Below are positions 13,201-36,297 of a DNA stretch of 64,000 nucleotides, one piece after another. The stretch's first letter is position 1. Every line of letters begins with the position of its first letter. The notes beneath the pieces are model-generated. The model made no database searches. It was not told the DNA's origin and saw nothing but the letters and a program-made list of their open reading frames with translations. Source of the stretch: Chaenocephalus aceratus (lineage: Eukaryota; Chordata; Actinopteri; Perciformes; Channichthyidae); NCBI GenBank assembly GCA_023974075.1, contig CM043803.1:6286282-6350281 (forward strand). Direction: 5' to 3'. The position numbers were made by a program, and so were the translations under genes.

Positions 13201-14758
13201 CGAGGAGTCTCTGAACTCCATCTGCTTCCATCTCCGCTCAGAGCAAAGGATGGAGGCTTATATTTTTCCTTTGTCTATAATCTCTGGTTACCTGCTTTAC
13301 TCTTGCTAACAAAGTCATCAATGTGGACAGTGTACTTCTACTGACACGCTCTTTGTGATAAATTCAACGTTTACTTTGCTATATTTCTGGATTATTTGGT
13401 CTTCATTTTAACTGATTTGTATCTGTTATTTCTATCAAATCATTGTTTTTTTTCTTCTTTACCGAAACCTCTAAAGTTGTTTAATACCTGACACTTTGAT
13501 ACAAGTTTGATATTTTGAAAAAGAAAAAACTATCTTTCTTGCAGACCGTTGGATGATATAACTGATTAATCTCCTATGTCTGAAGCTAAATATGAAGCTA
13601 CAGCTTGTTATCTTAGATTAGCATAGAGACTTGATACAGTGGTAAACAGCTAGTCTGGCTCTGTCCAAAAATGAGAAAATCTGCTACCGTAACAGCCCAC
13701 GCATTAACATTTTATAACTTATTTGTTGCCAGGCAACCATACAGAGATGACTAGACAAATGAGGACATTCCCTAAATGTCAAACTATATTACTTTGTATA
13801 ACTCAGTGTGTTTCAAGAACATCGTGAGATTGTGAGTGTCCCCTTTTTCAATGATAATGCTAAACCTGTACAGGAGATTGTTGCTATGGGAGCAAACAAC
13901 ATGATCTACTTTTCAAAAGGGATGCTTGTCTCTGAACAGCTTTGTTCAAAAGTCGACTTGGAGTTGATTTTGATTGAACAGAATGTGGCTTTAATAGTAT
14001 ATCACTTTTTTAATCTCAACTTTAACTTAATAGCTGTGTTTCTTTGGGTACTGTTCAGACGCTGACAGAGCCTGAAGACATCTCCATGACAGACATCGGC
14101 CTGCAGCCCACCAGTCATCAGCCTGCTACTGTAAGAGACCACAATTGTGCATCGCATGCTCTTTGCAGTAAATGTAGTGTCCTTTGTTTGAAAAAGAATC
14201 CAAAGAAATCTTTTGCAATTAATGAAACCTACTAAACCTGTAGAAAACGTCTAATTTAGCTCATACATTGGAGCTTTAAATGTCCAGTCTTTAAGTGGGA
14301 TGTATTTTCATAGGTTCTTATGAAACTGCTCCAGGTTTTCTTTATGCCAACTAGGCATTTCAGTCAGTTGTGATTTCTTTGGAGAGTTGTTTTCATCACA
14401 ATAACAGCATCAGAACAGTTAAGTTAATTCTCTCCCTTCACCTCCATCTTTGATAATTTCTCTTTCATACAAACATCCATCCCATTGCTCACATTTGACA
14501 TGTCGAGCCTCTCTCAATACCTGAACATCTCTCTCTCTCTATTCCTTTGCCCCACAGCTGGACAATGGGATGGAGGAGTCTGGGCCAAGGATTGCGTATA
14601 CGACAACGCCATCCATCATTGTAACATCCATATCCAGCCCGGCTATACTGCATTGTCCCCCAGGTTTCCATGGCGACTTTAAATTGACCAAAAGGTACAG
14701 CCTGGTTGTCAAGGAGCCCCTTGACATAGCCAGGATGGAGACAACTGCATTACCATAG
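1265..14758 (+). CDS. opn4: Melanopsin (opsin-4, light-sensing GPCR), ten exons, frame broken at six places
   Basis: Melanopsin is a retinal-binding, Gq-coupled photoreceptor of the plasma membrane. Exons read from splice sites: 1265-1403, 1502-1635, 5317-5520, 6606-6778, 7086-7248, 7625-7731, 8458-8631, 8759-8950, 14059-14130 and 14558-14758 (TAG). Exons two to four carry the transmembrane core, including SRSLRTSSNIFIINLAITDL, the DRY motif at 5391-5399 and PPFFGW. The retinal-binding lysine lies in VIAKASAIHNPIIY (codon 7677-7679). The last three exons are the divergent cytoplasmic tail, in phase 0 and open. All splice phases agree, but single-base changes shift frame near 1375 (loss), 6677 (gain), 7196 (gain, giving an in-frame TAA at 7195), 7725 (loss), 8473 (gain) and 8508 (gain). 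The donor after 5520 is an unusual GTAGTA. The first exon is not seen. Identity is very sure; whether the locus is functional is open (pseudogene or assembly error). The likely type is mammalian-like opn4m, from the ldb3/sncg neighbours. Confidence 0.93.
1636..3007. other. opn4 intron, no feature seen
   Basis: Intron between the second and third opn4 exons seen here. The part before the hAT-like element contains no recognisable exon or bounded repeat. Open frames around 1795-2180 and 2380-2730 show no family features and are judged to be chance. Confidence 0.5.
3016..4106. mobile_element. hAT-like non-autonomous DNA transposon, 1.09 kb
   Basis: The ends are inverted (CAGTGGCG on the left, CGCCACTG on the right) and are flanked by a perfect 8-bp direct duplication TATACATG at 3008-3015 and 4107-4114. 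CA(G)-type ends with an 8-bp duplication are the hallmark of hAT elements. No transposase frame is present inside, so it must have been moved in trans. It sits in an opn4 intron. Confidence 0.85.
4421..4963 (+). repeat. Tandem copies of a LINE/SINE 3'-tail-like unit
   Basis: A unit around ACTGTAACTTTTATCCATGT recurs near 4425, 4714, 4762 and 4826. The longest repeat is about 65 bp (4699 onward and 4811 onward). The array ends in a module reading CACTTTGAATTACC then GTGCTATATAAATAAA, which runs into the TTGCC array. A related module occurs in reverse at about 52455. This layout fits the 3' end of a fish LINE or SINE that has been locally amplified. Confidence 0.6.
4964..5140. repeat. Pentanucleotide microsatellite (CTTGC)n, about 35 units
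   Basis: An uninterrupted pentanucleotide array directly follows the tail-like module ending in AAATAAA, as expected for a retroposon tail repeat that expanded. It is 177 bp long and lies about 180 bp upstream of the opn4 exon at 5317. Confidence 0.97.
5521..6605. other. opn4 intron, no feature seen
   Basis: Starts with the non-standard donor GTAGTA and ends with a good acceptor (CTCCCACAG). An in-frame extension past 5520 reads to a stop at about 5619 but does not resemble opsin, so the splice is preferred. No bounded repeat seen. Confidence 0.5.
9703..10710 (+). mobile_element. Decayed BEL/Pao-type LTR retrotransposon polymerase fragment
   Basis: Pieces of a BEL/Pao polyprotein are readable in plus-strand frames. 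An upstream segment near 9730-9860 contains WYIPHHGLYHPKK. It is followed by a reverse transcriptase segment with DADLLRFLWW, SPSCASYALGR and NFYVDD at about 10060-10079, then the connection segment with STYDPLGFLAPLVLPAKLLL at about 10377-10436. A short RNase H-like piece lies near 10655-10700. Frames are broken by a TGA right after YVDD, by shifts near 9820, 9860 and 10310-10360, and by missing segments. It sits in the 5.1-kb opn4 intron between 8951 and 14058. Dead copy; no gag, protease or integrase seen. Confidence 0.85.
10832..11179 (+). mobile_element. Putative 3' LTR of the BEL/Pao copy
   Basis: Begins TGTAG and ends CTACA, a 5-bp inverted terminal pair. A purine-rich stretch (GGGGCCGAAAA) lies immediately before it, like a polypurine tract, and it follows the polymerase fragment at the expected side. 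No partner LTR is visible on the left, so the boundary call rests on the end motifs only. Confidence 0.5.
11201..11412. repeat. Dispersed repeat, inverted copy of 56290-56491
   Basis: The sequence from GTTAGCATTTTTTCGCTCG to GGTCCGTGGGCTTAAG is the reverse complement, with scattered differences, of the segment at 56290-56491 inside the THAP-bearing element. It is therefore a fragment of that transposon family. Confidence 0.75.
12053..12383. repeat. Polypyrimidine (CTT/CTTT)n tract, about 330 bp
   Basis: An almost pure C/T strand made of TTC triplets with CTCTT and CTTT interruptions. It gives long artefactual frames of Ser/Phe/Leu (plus) and Glu/Arg/Lys (minus). Such mirror-like purine/pyrimidine tracts can form triplex (H-) DNA. 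It lies in the opn4 intron upstream of the exon at 14059. Confidence 0.97.
12384..14058. other. opn4 intron, no feature seen
   Basis: AT-rich sequence without recognisable exons or bounded repeats. It ends in the acceptor CTGTTCAG before the tail exon at 14059. Confidence 0.45.
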
Positions 14759-17700
14759 ACAGCTGAACAGAAGTGCAACAACAGTGTGTACCTATGTGTG
14801 TTTCAATATTTTACTCTCAAGGAGTTTTATTTTCCAGCAAACCGTTTGCTAGTTATGTTAGGAACCTCTTTTCTAAAAACCACGCACACATCCCAGTGCC
14901 TGATAGAATGGGAACTGGATCAAAGTAATATTTAAAAGAATTAAAGTTTGAGGAAAGGCCTTGTGTTTGATACATTATACAGCATCAAAAACATGTCTAC
15001 TTGGTGTGCCGGTCTATTTGTTTCAACTGTGCCAGTTATGGAAACTCAGAAGCAGAGCATGCTCTTTATTTATTTTTGTATTTCAAGTTCATTTAGGTAT
15101 TTGCACACACATATGTGCATGTTACTTATTTCGACATATCAAGGTGACGGTGTATTTCGGAGCCAGAAGCAAACAATTAGCCATAAGAAGACAATGTTAA
15201 AAGTGAAACCTGGGGTTGGGTCTTACATCGGTTCTGATTGTTGGTTTAGATTCTCGTCATAATGTTTGAGAAGAAGAAACCAAAATATGTTTTGGAAAAG
15301 GTTTAAGATAAAAACATAGAGAGCACTGAGACTGGAAAACAAAATGGGACTACATTTTCAGGTTACCAAGCCCTAACGCATATGCTGCTTCATTGTCTTT
15401 TATATCTAGAGGGGATTCATTTACAAAATTAACATCATGCTTTATAAAAGAAGAATTACAACCTGTCAGGAAAATGATAACAGATGCTGGCTGCTGTATA
15501 TTAAAGAGAATCTAATTTAAGGATCTTCGACATTGGCTTCACTTTTAAAACCTGGAAGTTGTTGCTTAGTTAAAAATATTACTGTTAACAAACCACAAGC
15601 TAATTCTGGGTCAATATGACTACAACTGGGGATATCAAAAAGGTAATTTATGATCCATAATGTAAACACTATATAGGTTAAAGCATACTAACTTGCAATT
15701 TTAACATAAACGCAGTAGGTACATGGTTTGTCCATTCATTTAATTTTAAAAGCATGCTATTTATTCAATTTATTTTTCTTATAATTAAATGATTTCACAA
15801 ATAAGTACAAATCCTTGATACTCAATGCAAACATTTATCTTGTTTGAGTTTTGGTTTTTAATCGGTACCTAATCATATGAGAATATACTGTAAATACAGA
15901 CATTTAAAATGCATTAAGCAGAATTGTCTTTATTTACATTGAATCAAATTACTTCTGGAACAGGTGGTACTTTAGTACCATGGCACTATGCAGATCTAAG
16001 CCACCCTTGAATTGTGGTTTTCTTTCTTTTACTTATAATACAACTGTGAGCAGTTACAGTTACAGGAGTTAGCAAACTGGCCTCGCACAATGTGAAGAGA
16101 GTTGGAGTAAACGAGTATCTTTAAAAAAATGTATCAACACTTTTTTTTTCTCAGGATCTGAAATGATAGTAAGTACTGGATGTACATTTAAAATCTGGCT
16201 AGAAAGTGAACTTTATTTGGATGCTCATGTTTGTGCCGTTTATACTAGACGCAAGGGCGCCGCCAGGGATTTTGGGCCCCATAAAAATATATCACATTGG
16301 TTAAAAACATTTTGTTCTTAATGTTCTAAAATAGTTTGGGCCCCTGTCAGTCACGGCCCTTAGAATCGTCCTAACTTTTCACCCCCTTACAGCGCCCCTG
16401 GGACGTGTATGTAAGCGGTTTGCTAGCACCTTTGTTTACCATAAATCAAATGTATTCAGGTAGCACGCATGTCGATTTTTTTATCATGTTGTTTTCTTTT
16501 GTGTATTTCTTTTATGTATTGTTTCGAAAGAAAAAGTCATGTTGGAAAACTGCTGAATGTTCAGATTGACTTAAATGTCTCTTGGGGTGATGCATTCATT
16601 CAAAAATGAAGCAAACCCTCCTATTGCAATGCAGCAGATTCTAATAATAAAATGTAATTCAAATCAACCTGTAGACAACACTGCTAATACATTGTGATGA
16701 CTAGAAGAAGAAACTGTGGTCAACAAACATTAATGCAGCTTTAATATAATGTTTAATTCTGGCTCTGTGTCAGTTGTTGTCCCGTCGCTGGTAACATTCA
16801 GTACCAGAGATCAGGTCTATAGTACATCACCCAATACTTTGTAAGTATGTGAATATGAGTGTGAAGAACTGGACACTGTTCTAGCATTTCTATGATGATT
16901 GCCAAACCTTGCTTTAATATCTACTTTTAGATATGCTGATGACGGTAAGCTACATTACTTTTTTAATATTAGAGTGTGGTTTCAGGATTGTTATTGTAGA
17001 TCTCATTTGTGCAGAAAACTAAATTATGTTTTAACATATCCAAAGCTCTTTCTCCACTTCTGTACATTACCGTTCTAAGTGACATTCCTACAGTATGATT
17101 GCTGCATCATTGACTATGATTGTAATAATTGTTCTTTTAAATTAAATGAAACTATAACTGTATACAAATATTAGTTGATGAGGCAACAAATGTGGGATAC
17201 AATCCCACCCCTGCTCATTTGTCCTGCATTTCCTAGAAATGAATGTACAAACTTTTCTGACTAAACAAATATAAAATATACTGTATATATAAATGACATT
17301 TTAATTCAGCTTAAATGAAGTGATGGTTTCATGTTGATTTTGTACAAAATGTTTTGTGTGTTACTATTATTTATTTTCTAAACAATAAATGTTTAAGACA
17401 TTCTGTACAAGTGATGGTGTCTTCATGTATTGAACTAACCATGTATCAGGCTAGGGCTGCAACTTATGATAATTTCCACTATTAATTAATCATACATGTT
17501 CTTTTTTAAATTATTAATTCAGATTCACCACTCACTTGTGCAGTACAGTGGTCTTCAATATTCTTTGCTTCTCTAGAGACACACACAGTGGTAGTATTTG
17601 TTGGAAAAAAGCTAAACTCTCGCCCCGCTAACATATATATCACATACACGCATTAAATTACAGAACCATACGCATTGGGGTCGTATAATGAATGATCTGT

Positions 17701-19373
17701 CCATCAGTATCCACTGACCAGTGTTTTCATCATGTCCGTTTCCTGAAAGGAAGACATCCATCTAGCACAGCAGATAACAGCAGGGACACTGTGATGTCAG
17801 GGAGCAGGGGGGCCTCAGTGTCAGATATTTCAAAGAGCAGATGTGATGGAAAGTGTTCCTGCATGATGATTGGCTTGAATAGGAATCCGTGCAGAACCAC
17901 AGCACAAAATACTGCCCTGCAGAGGTGAGTGTTGGTACTCTGTTAACATCAGCAGAGGGTGTATTCCCACATGTTGTCTCAAATTCAAGTTTGCTTCAAA
18001 TGGCATATTTGGAATATTATTGATGATTTTTAATGTCTCAGGAGCATTATACTTATGGGTCAGGGTTGCTCGAGGGAGAGCTCATTTTAAATACTACTAT
18101 ACTGTTTGGTATTTTAATCTTTAACAGTGCAACTATTTTATCACCTCCTAAATGTTGTATTTTAAATCTTGATCCGTATAGTTACTGCTGCTCTAGGATA
18201 AATGCAGTGCAAAAACATTATATACAATGTACCAATCTTAAAATAATGCAAAACTACCTCAAATGTATACTTAAGTACATTATTAAGTAAATGTAATAAG
18301 TTATATTCCATCCAGGAAGTTTAACAGAGAAATGTAATCTTTTAGAATGCTACAAATATTGTAGTTTAAACATTTCTCGTCTGTGTTGTATCGTGTGTGT
18401 GAATGTGTGTGTGTCTTTTTGTGGCTTGAGGAATGACTGGGATTATTTATGATTTCTCTTTTACTGAATACTACTTGGTCATTGTCCTGAGGGTTAACTT
18501 TGTTGTCGCTGTCATTGATCTTCTTTCCTAGAAAGTATGGTGTGACTTTGTTTTATCAGCTTATTCTAGTTATTGCCTTTAGATTTGGTCACTTTATTCT
18601 TTACTCCCCTAAGTGTTGCCAGAAGTCAAGAGGTCACATGATCCCACCTGAGGCGTGCAGCCCTCCTGCCAGGAAAATAAATACCCCTCCTTAGGGGCAA
18701 TCACTTCACTTTTTCCAATAGCTACACACACATCCAAGTAAACACACCTACAAAGCAACAAACTGCTCTGAATTCTGAACTTCTGCTTTTTATATGGGTC
18801 TCAAACTTCCGTCTGCTCTGTTAGGATGATAACCAAGGAAGGAAGATTCTCCATTTATCAGCTCACTAAACTTCAACAATTATCAATCAAACTTCAAGCG
18901 AACGTAAGGATAGACATTAAATTATTATTATTATCATTGTTATTATTAATCTGTTTTAATGTACTCTATTAATGAAATGGTGTCTCTACTCTTGGTATGC
19001 ACTGGCGCTTTGATTTGTTTATGCCTTTAGTTATTTATTTTCTTTGAGAAAAACAATACTACCTTCTTACTGCCCTCATTGTATTTTCTCCGTTTGTTTC
19101 ATGATCAATTGTGCCCGGGTTCATAATTTGAATCAAACCCAGGGATTAAAAACAGGCTGTCAAAGTGGCCCACGAAGTGATTCTCGTAGGACCGTTATTG
19201 TAAGGGCCTACGATAAGGCTCAAGTGATCCTTGCATAACTCTTCTGATAACAGAGGTTGACCTTTTTCATTCAGGCTGTCGCTGCAGGATGTTTAAAATA
19301 AAAAGGAGACAGCAGGTCCTTTAATTCCTGTGGCTATTTAAATGCTAAATAGGTTGATGGAAACTTAACTTAA
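14759..19373. other. opn4 3' UTR and opn4-ldb3 intergenic region
   Basis: No coding exon is recognisable. Part is probably opn4 3' UTR: an AATAAA at 17384-17389 is followed by a GT-rich stretch and is the best poly(A) candidate, which would make a 2.6-kb UTR; other AATAAA hexamers occur earlier. A hAT-like fragment lies at 16252-16400. A short frame at 17692-17928 has no family resemblance. Confidence 0.4.
16252..16400. mobile_element. Short hAT-like repeat fragment
   Basis: Left end CAAGGGCGCC and right end AGCGCCCCTG form an imperfect inverted pair around a 149-bp segment rich in GGGCCCC motifs. No clean 8-bp flanking duplication could be read, so the boundaries and class are tentative. 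Confidence 0.4.
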
Positions 19374-19850
19374 AGGGGACCTATCATGCAAAATGCACTT
19401 TTGTACGTCTTTTACACATGAATATGTGTCCCCGGTGTGTCAGGGAACTCACCAAGTGTCAGAAAACACAACCCTCTCTTTTCCTCCATACCCAAATCTC
19501 TAAAAACGGGGCTGCAACGGAGCTGATTATTATTTGAATTTTTCTGATGTCAGAAAAGGGGTGCTCCGCCTATATGGGCAACTCTCCACCTATCAGGGAA
19601 TGAGAGACCGCTCGAAAGTGCTGGAGACGCTGTAGTACAGATGCCAGGCCTGTAAGTGGCGCTGTAGTCTGCCACAACAGCAGAATCAGCCCTGGCAAAA
19701 ACAGGGCTGGAAAAGAGCAAATAGAGCAAAATGAGGCATGGCTAAAATGCATGATCTGTTTGGTATTTTGAAAAAAAAAACTTCACAGACATGTTTTATA
19801 TAGGTATGGCCCTACAATATATGTTTCAAATATAGCAGGATAGGTCCACT
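19374..19850. mobile_element. TTAA-flanked MITE, copy 1 (477 bp)
   Basis: Inverted ends AGGGGACCTATCATGC and GCAGGATAGGTCCACT are flanked by TTAA on both sides (19370-19373 and 19851-19854). A second copy in the same orientation lies at 47123-47590. A TTAA target duplication points to a piggyBac- or Kolobok-type mobilising enzyme. No coding capacity. Confidence 0.85.
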
Positions 19851-20612
19851 TTAAAGTTCAAATGAGAAGATTGACCTGTTTCATGTGTTTACAAACAACT
19901 TTGAAACTACAAGGCTATTAGCTTAGCACAAACATGTTATATTGCTTGCACAAACAAAAGGGACAAATGATTAATGCAAACACATTTTTCAACATTTGAC
20001 AGAGACAAACTAGCTGTTCCCCTTTGATTTTGTTATGCTATGCTAATTTTACAGTCTTCGCTTTGACTAGCGGACAGTGGCATCTTCTTATCCACCATAA
20101 CCCTCTGCAACAAAGAAACAAGTATAAATGTGAAACCAGAAAAGCTATTCAAGTGTGTCATCATTACGAACCTGCTCAGGGATCAAAGGCCATCTCTTGT
20201 ATCTCTGTAAAATCAGGTGTTTTGAATAGCACAGGTGCACAAACTTCTCAATTTCAGTGTCTGTCTGATATATCGGAATATGAAATAGAAAGAAAAGTCT
20301 GTCAGGATCTGTCACACAGTGTCAATGTTCACTTGACCTTACCGCTCTGGTTATTTGCTAATTGAATTGCTTATACACACGTTAACACAAACACAGACAA
20401 AACAGGAGTAGCCTCGTGCAAGTGTTTCTAGGGTAACAGCTGGGTAATTTGTTGTTTCCTTCTCTCGAGCAGAATGAATGATTGCGAAAAGTGAAAAGTG
20501 AGTGACATCAGTGCACATAGGCTGATTATAGATAATAGGATGCTAGCAGCATGAACTGATAGCACTAAGAGAGGGAGAAAGAGAGAGGGAGAATGTGTTG
20601 CAGTAAGAGGGG

Positions 20613-20677
20613 TCTATATTGGCGATGTGAATCGGCAGTGAAGCATTCTGGGGCTTCGGGTTACAAGCCTTATAAGG
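20613..20677 (+). promoter_or_regulatory. Candidate muscle promoter element of ldb3: CArG box plus CArG-like site
   Basis: A perfect SRF-type CArG box, CCTTATAAGG, lies at 20668-20677, with a one-mismatch CArG-like TCTATATTGG at 20613-20622. They sit about 0.55-0.6 kb before the ldb3 ATG. ldb3 encodes a Z-disc protein of striated muscle, and SRF/CArG control is typical of such genes. The transcription start is not seen; a 5' UTR exon may follow, since acceptor-like sequence ends at about 20990. The function is inferred. Confidence 0.45.
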
Positions 20678-21221
20678 GCCAGGGCCTCTGTGTCTATGCT
20701 CACCTCGGCTAGTCTTAGGCTGTCCTGTCCCTCGCCCTCAGCAACTCTGCAGGCAAGAAACTCTTCTCTCTTGTTATTAACTTTAAAGTTGACCTTTTGG
20801 AGTTTGCACTTTCTAAACTTTGAGGTTTGTTTAGGGCATTTTTGGTTTGAAATTGAGGATGGTCTAATCAGAAAATATGTACTGTTGTTCTTCAGTGGCT
20901 CAACTTTGCTCTGCACTTGCTTTCTGTGTATGACTATCTTCACGTATGTGTATTTGTGTGCACCAATGCATGCCTGTGTGTGTGTCACAGAGGTCCCACA
21001 GCACCTGACCAACCCACCCCACACCAACACCACCCCAGGGTGTTTGTCCTGAGAGCTGGGAGCAGACAGGAAGATAAGCCAGGCCTGACGGAGAAGAAGC
21101 TACCACCGAGGCCGACCGGGACAAAAGGATATCAGTGGAGGACGGGAACACAGCACCAGGAGGAGAAAACACACAGCAAGCAGGAGTTGTTAGCGGGAGG
21201 AGTGTTGACGTTTGACCCAAG

Positions 21222-32530
<11,309 letters not shown>

Positions 32531-33036
32531 AGAGGAGGAAAAAGAAGAGGAGGACATGTAAAGGAAGAAATGGACAAAAGCACAGGAGTAAAAAGGAAAA
32601 GGGGATAAGTTATGGAAGGATAAAAAAAGGAACAGGAGGAGGAGGAAACTCCTCAGGAATGTGAGATAGTGTTGTAGCCTAGATTAGTATGTGAGATATT
32701 AACTGTTAGTGTGAGAATGCTATGTGTTCATAAACTCAATATCACCTGTCAAATGTATCCGTCCGCTGCTAAACCTGATCTCGATTTGGGTTTTTCTTTC
32801 TCTCTTTTTTTCAGTTTGTTTTAGTTCTGTCTCTCTTAAATCAAAGGGAAATTGTACAAAAAATAATCAAATGCAGAACTGATGTTTCTTTTAGTACATA
32901 AACGGCATTCACAAACGTATGAGTTTTAACACTAAGCATGCTTGTGAGAAAGCAAAAGATGCACACATAGAGATTTACCTACATGCACAAATACAGTATG
33001 TAAAAACGCACTCACAAATGTACTTATATCAATGTG

Positions 33037-33042
33037 AATAAA
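33037..33042 (+). terminator. Poly(A) signal AATAAA, probable end of ldb3 short transcripts
   Basis: First AATAAA after the ldb3 stop codon, about 0.5 kb downstream, in a TG-rich context. Assignment by position. Confidence 0.5.
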
Positions 33043-34234
33043 TGTTTACTTAAAACCAAACGGTTGAGTGAACTGTTGTAAGATCACAAATGAGATGTTT
33101 GTTTGTAACTCGGAAGAAAAAAACTGGAGGCACGGTGAGCAACATTTCTAGTGCTCTTTGTTTAACAGAGTGTTTTTACATCATTCAGGAAGAGCCTGAG
33201 CTAATAGCTTTTAAGTTACAATATGTAGTTTTCCATTTATTAAATGGTGACAACAAGGAGAGTAATGGTAGCAGGGTAAGAAGCCTGAGAGTTTTTAATA
33301 GTTTCCCTGTGATAGTGATTGAAAAATCTTCCTCTCAGGGAAATGTGTTTTCTTCATAAAAAAAATAATATTTAAATGTTTTATTTCAATATACATTTCC
33401 ATTAGTAAGATTAAAAACTATTGCGATCAAGAGACACCACTGACATGTATCAGGTTATTGTTGGCAAGTAAAATATTTTAGGACTCCTTATCATGGCAAT
33501 TGTGCCATGGATTCTAATTTCACATGTTCCTCTTTTTGAAAATCCAAAACATGACATGTTTTACATTACACTATGTTATTTAGCTGCAGCTTTTATCCAA
33601 AGCATCTTACATATAGGCCTACCTCAATACAAAATGCTTTTTTCATGCAAAAAGTTCTTCCAAGAAAATCCAATATAAAGGGGTGAGTCGTGCTCGTAAC
33701 GCGTAGTATTTCGATGCTGCATTGATATTGAGTCGTTTGGTCACATGATATGTAAGGTTTGAGCACGTCTAAAGACAACCATCAGTAAATCAAAATGCCG
33801 TGTCATGATGTATTTTATGTTACGGCCACCAGAGGGCAGTATGATTCTGTACGACAAGACGGAAACTATGAAACATCCTCCCTTCTGAAAATGGCACCGT
33901 TTCAAAAATATATCACGTTACTACGTTTTGAGACAGAATACAAAAATAAATATAGATGGAGCAGCTTTTTTTCTGTGGCCATGATGTGGCTTTGTTTGGT
34001 TACTATTTGGTTAACAACTATTTAATTAAATTGAATAAAAATAACATCAAAACCATCCATATAATTGCTGTTCTGCTGAGTTGGCATGTCGGGGATAAAC
34101 GTGAAGAAAATAAGGAAGAGGAGGAGGAGGAGGAGGAGGAGGAGGAGGAGGAGGAGGAGGAGGAAGAGTGGTGATTCATTCAGGTTGAGATGACAAAGCA
34201 TTTTTGCTTTATCCTTATAAGAATGGAAATTGCT
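33043..34234. other. Intergenic, no gene seen; contains a (GGA)n array at 34113-34168
   Basis: Searched by eye on both strands for LIM-domain (zinc finger CxxC) exons that a full ldb3 would need here; none was seen. The only clear structure is the GAG/GGA trinucleotide array at 34113-34168 just before the large inverted-repeat element. Confidence 0.5.
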
Positions 34235-34241
34235 GCAGGAG

Positions 34242-34530
34242 CAACCCAGTCTCATAAAAAAAACGTGTAATAACTACGTTGGTCCACAACGTAGGACGTA
34301 GTATTTCTACAAAAACGCCTCTGAAATTGTAAGATCCCTACGTTTTTTTTCACCATTCATTCCAATGGCTGGCGTCTATGTCACGTGATCTTCACATTTC
34401 TCCCTGCAGAAAAAAAAACATGGCCGAACTTCGTTTATTCTCGGTGTAAAATGCCTATAAAGTTAGTTTGGCCATTAAAATGCGTTTTGATGTCATTTGA
34501 TGCGAGAAATATGAGTTGTTATTTCAGATT
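34242..34530 (+). repeat. Left inverted terminal repeat
   Basis: Runs from CAACCCAGTCTCAT to TTATTTCAGATT and is matched in reverse by 39693-39986. It contains ACGTTGGTCCACAACGTAGG, itself a small inverted repeat (ACGTTG/CAACGT). Confidence 0.9.
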
Positions 34531-35814
34531 ATGTGTGCAGTTGATGCACATGATCTTTATTATTATTATTACGCTAGTTATTACGAAGATTACTTCAGGA
34601 AATTGTGTCGATACGTTTTCATTGTTACCAAGGTGGTTGCTAGGTATGCTGCTAGCGATATTATTTCTGTTATGTTGTGTAACAGTTTAATGGTGTAATC
34701 TTTATTGCTACCCCCTTCCCGGTCAATGTGTTGGTCCACAGCGCAAACGTATTAGTATTAACAAAATCCGCATCTAAAATTGTGGCATAGATGGCCTACG
34801 TTATTTTCTCCTGTGCAATTCCAGTCTCACATCTCACATCACATCGTCATAAACAAATACCGGAAACAGACCGAAAACACTTTATTCTGAGTGTGCTTGC
34901 TTTTCTCTTTGAAAGTCATCACATAACGGCATTGTAATACACGGTTCGGCTGCATTAAATATTACATATCTGCCGTAGTTCTCTATTTATAGAGCCCTGA
35001 TGAGAAGACTTTAGACAAACATGAGGAACTGCCGCCAACACTGAAAACGTGACATGGATCATAAATATATCAGCAATTAAACAACATCTTACATTTCTTT
35101 TCACACAATATGTCTCCTTGCAGTATCAACACTAATTCGGCTGACTTTTATATTTGATCCAATTGGTAGATAGGCTGTATTTACACCATAAAGGTGCACA
35201 GCTGATATAAAGGGACACCTAGTGGTTAAAGCATGTTATTGAATTTCATTATTTTTATTATTAGATATTAATAGGATCCCTATAAAGTATATTCATTACT
35301 CGTTATTCTCTACTAATAGTTAATTAAAGACTGTATATAATGACTATTTTGCACATCCATTTCAAGATTTCAAGATTGTCTAAGGTTTATTGACATATCA
35401 TATACACAAACGGTGTAGTTATGCAATGAATGAAAAACTTTGTGTATACCTCCAGCAATGTTAACTATGTTGAAGCACTTATTTTAACTGATATTATACA
35501 TATGTATTATACTCTTATAAGATGTATGTAGATAGTATAAGAAATGTGCAGAATACGACAGTTTAATGGTGGATGTACACACATATTGATAGATGTCTTG
35601 TAATGCACTGTTGAGGAACCTGCGACCAAAGTTTTTCATTTTGTCAGGTATTGAACAATCAATAAATAAAGAACACAGAATTATTAAATATAAAACACAT
35701 AATTTGTGTGATTATACTAAATGATTTACAAATAAACACCACTGAATATTTACAACTATACACATGCTGATGTAACGCAAATGTTTCCAACTTGGGATCA
35801 ATAAAGTATATCTT

Positions 35815-35933
35815 ATCTTAAGCTGATCGATGGCTACTGCCATATTTGCAAAATGTGCACAGGGGGTCACAGACATAAGACCAGCTCTTAAATAAAGCTC
35901 TTCTGACCTTAGCTGGCATGTGGGTATATATTA
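35815..35933. repeat. Dispersed repeat, inverted and internally deleted relative to 53450-53605
   Basis: Contains TCACAGACATAAGACCAGCT and GCCATATTTGCAAAATG. The reverse complement appears at 53450-53605, where an extra segment of about 40 bp (around 53520-53565) is present. It lies inside the 5.7-kb inverted-repeat element. Confidence 0.8.
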
Positions 35934-36297
35934 ATGCTGCCCATTATGGGCACAAGCAATTTTCACCCATTTATTAATTATATGTTTTAAATTTGAGTGT
36001 TTCCTATCCCCTAAACCTCCAAGGATGTACACCGTTTAATACTGGCCACTTCTTATTATGGGAAATACGAAAACGTCTTTTAAAACTTCAACTCCCAGTA
36101 GAGACGTGCCATAGAACATGTTGCGAAACACAATAGCCAGCATGTGTAGTTCTGGGGACGGGGTGGAGGAGGGGGGGACGGGGTGGACCCGTTCAAATCC
36201 AGTTTTGGACAGTCTGCCGTGGTTCCATCCCATTTCAAGTGCTGTTCGACGCTCGGCACACTCTCCAATCACAGAGCTTGAGGACTATCACGGGGTT

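Noticed and set aside
17692..17928. 78-codon frame in the opn4-ldb3 interval
   Set aside because: No family resemblance, no splice or promoter context; treated as chance.
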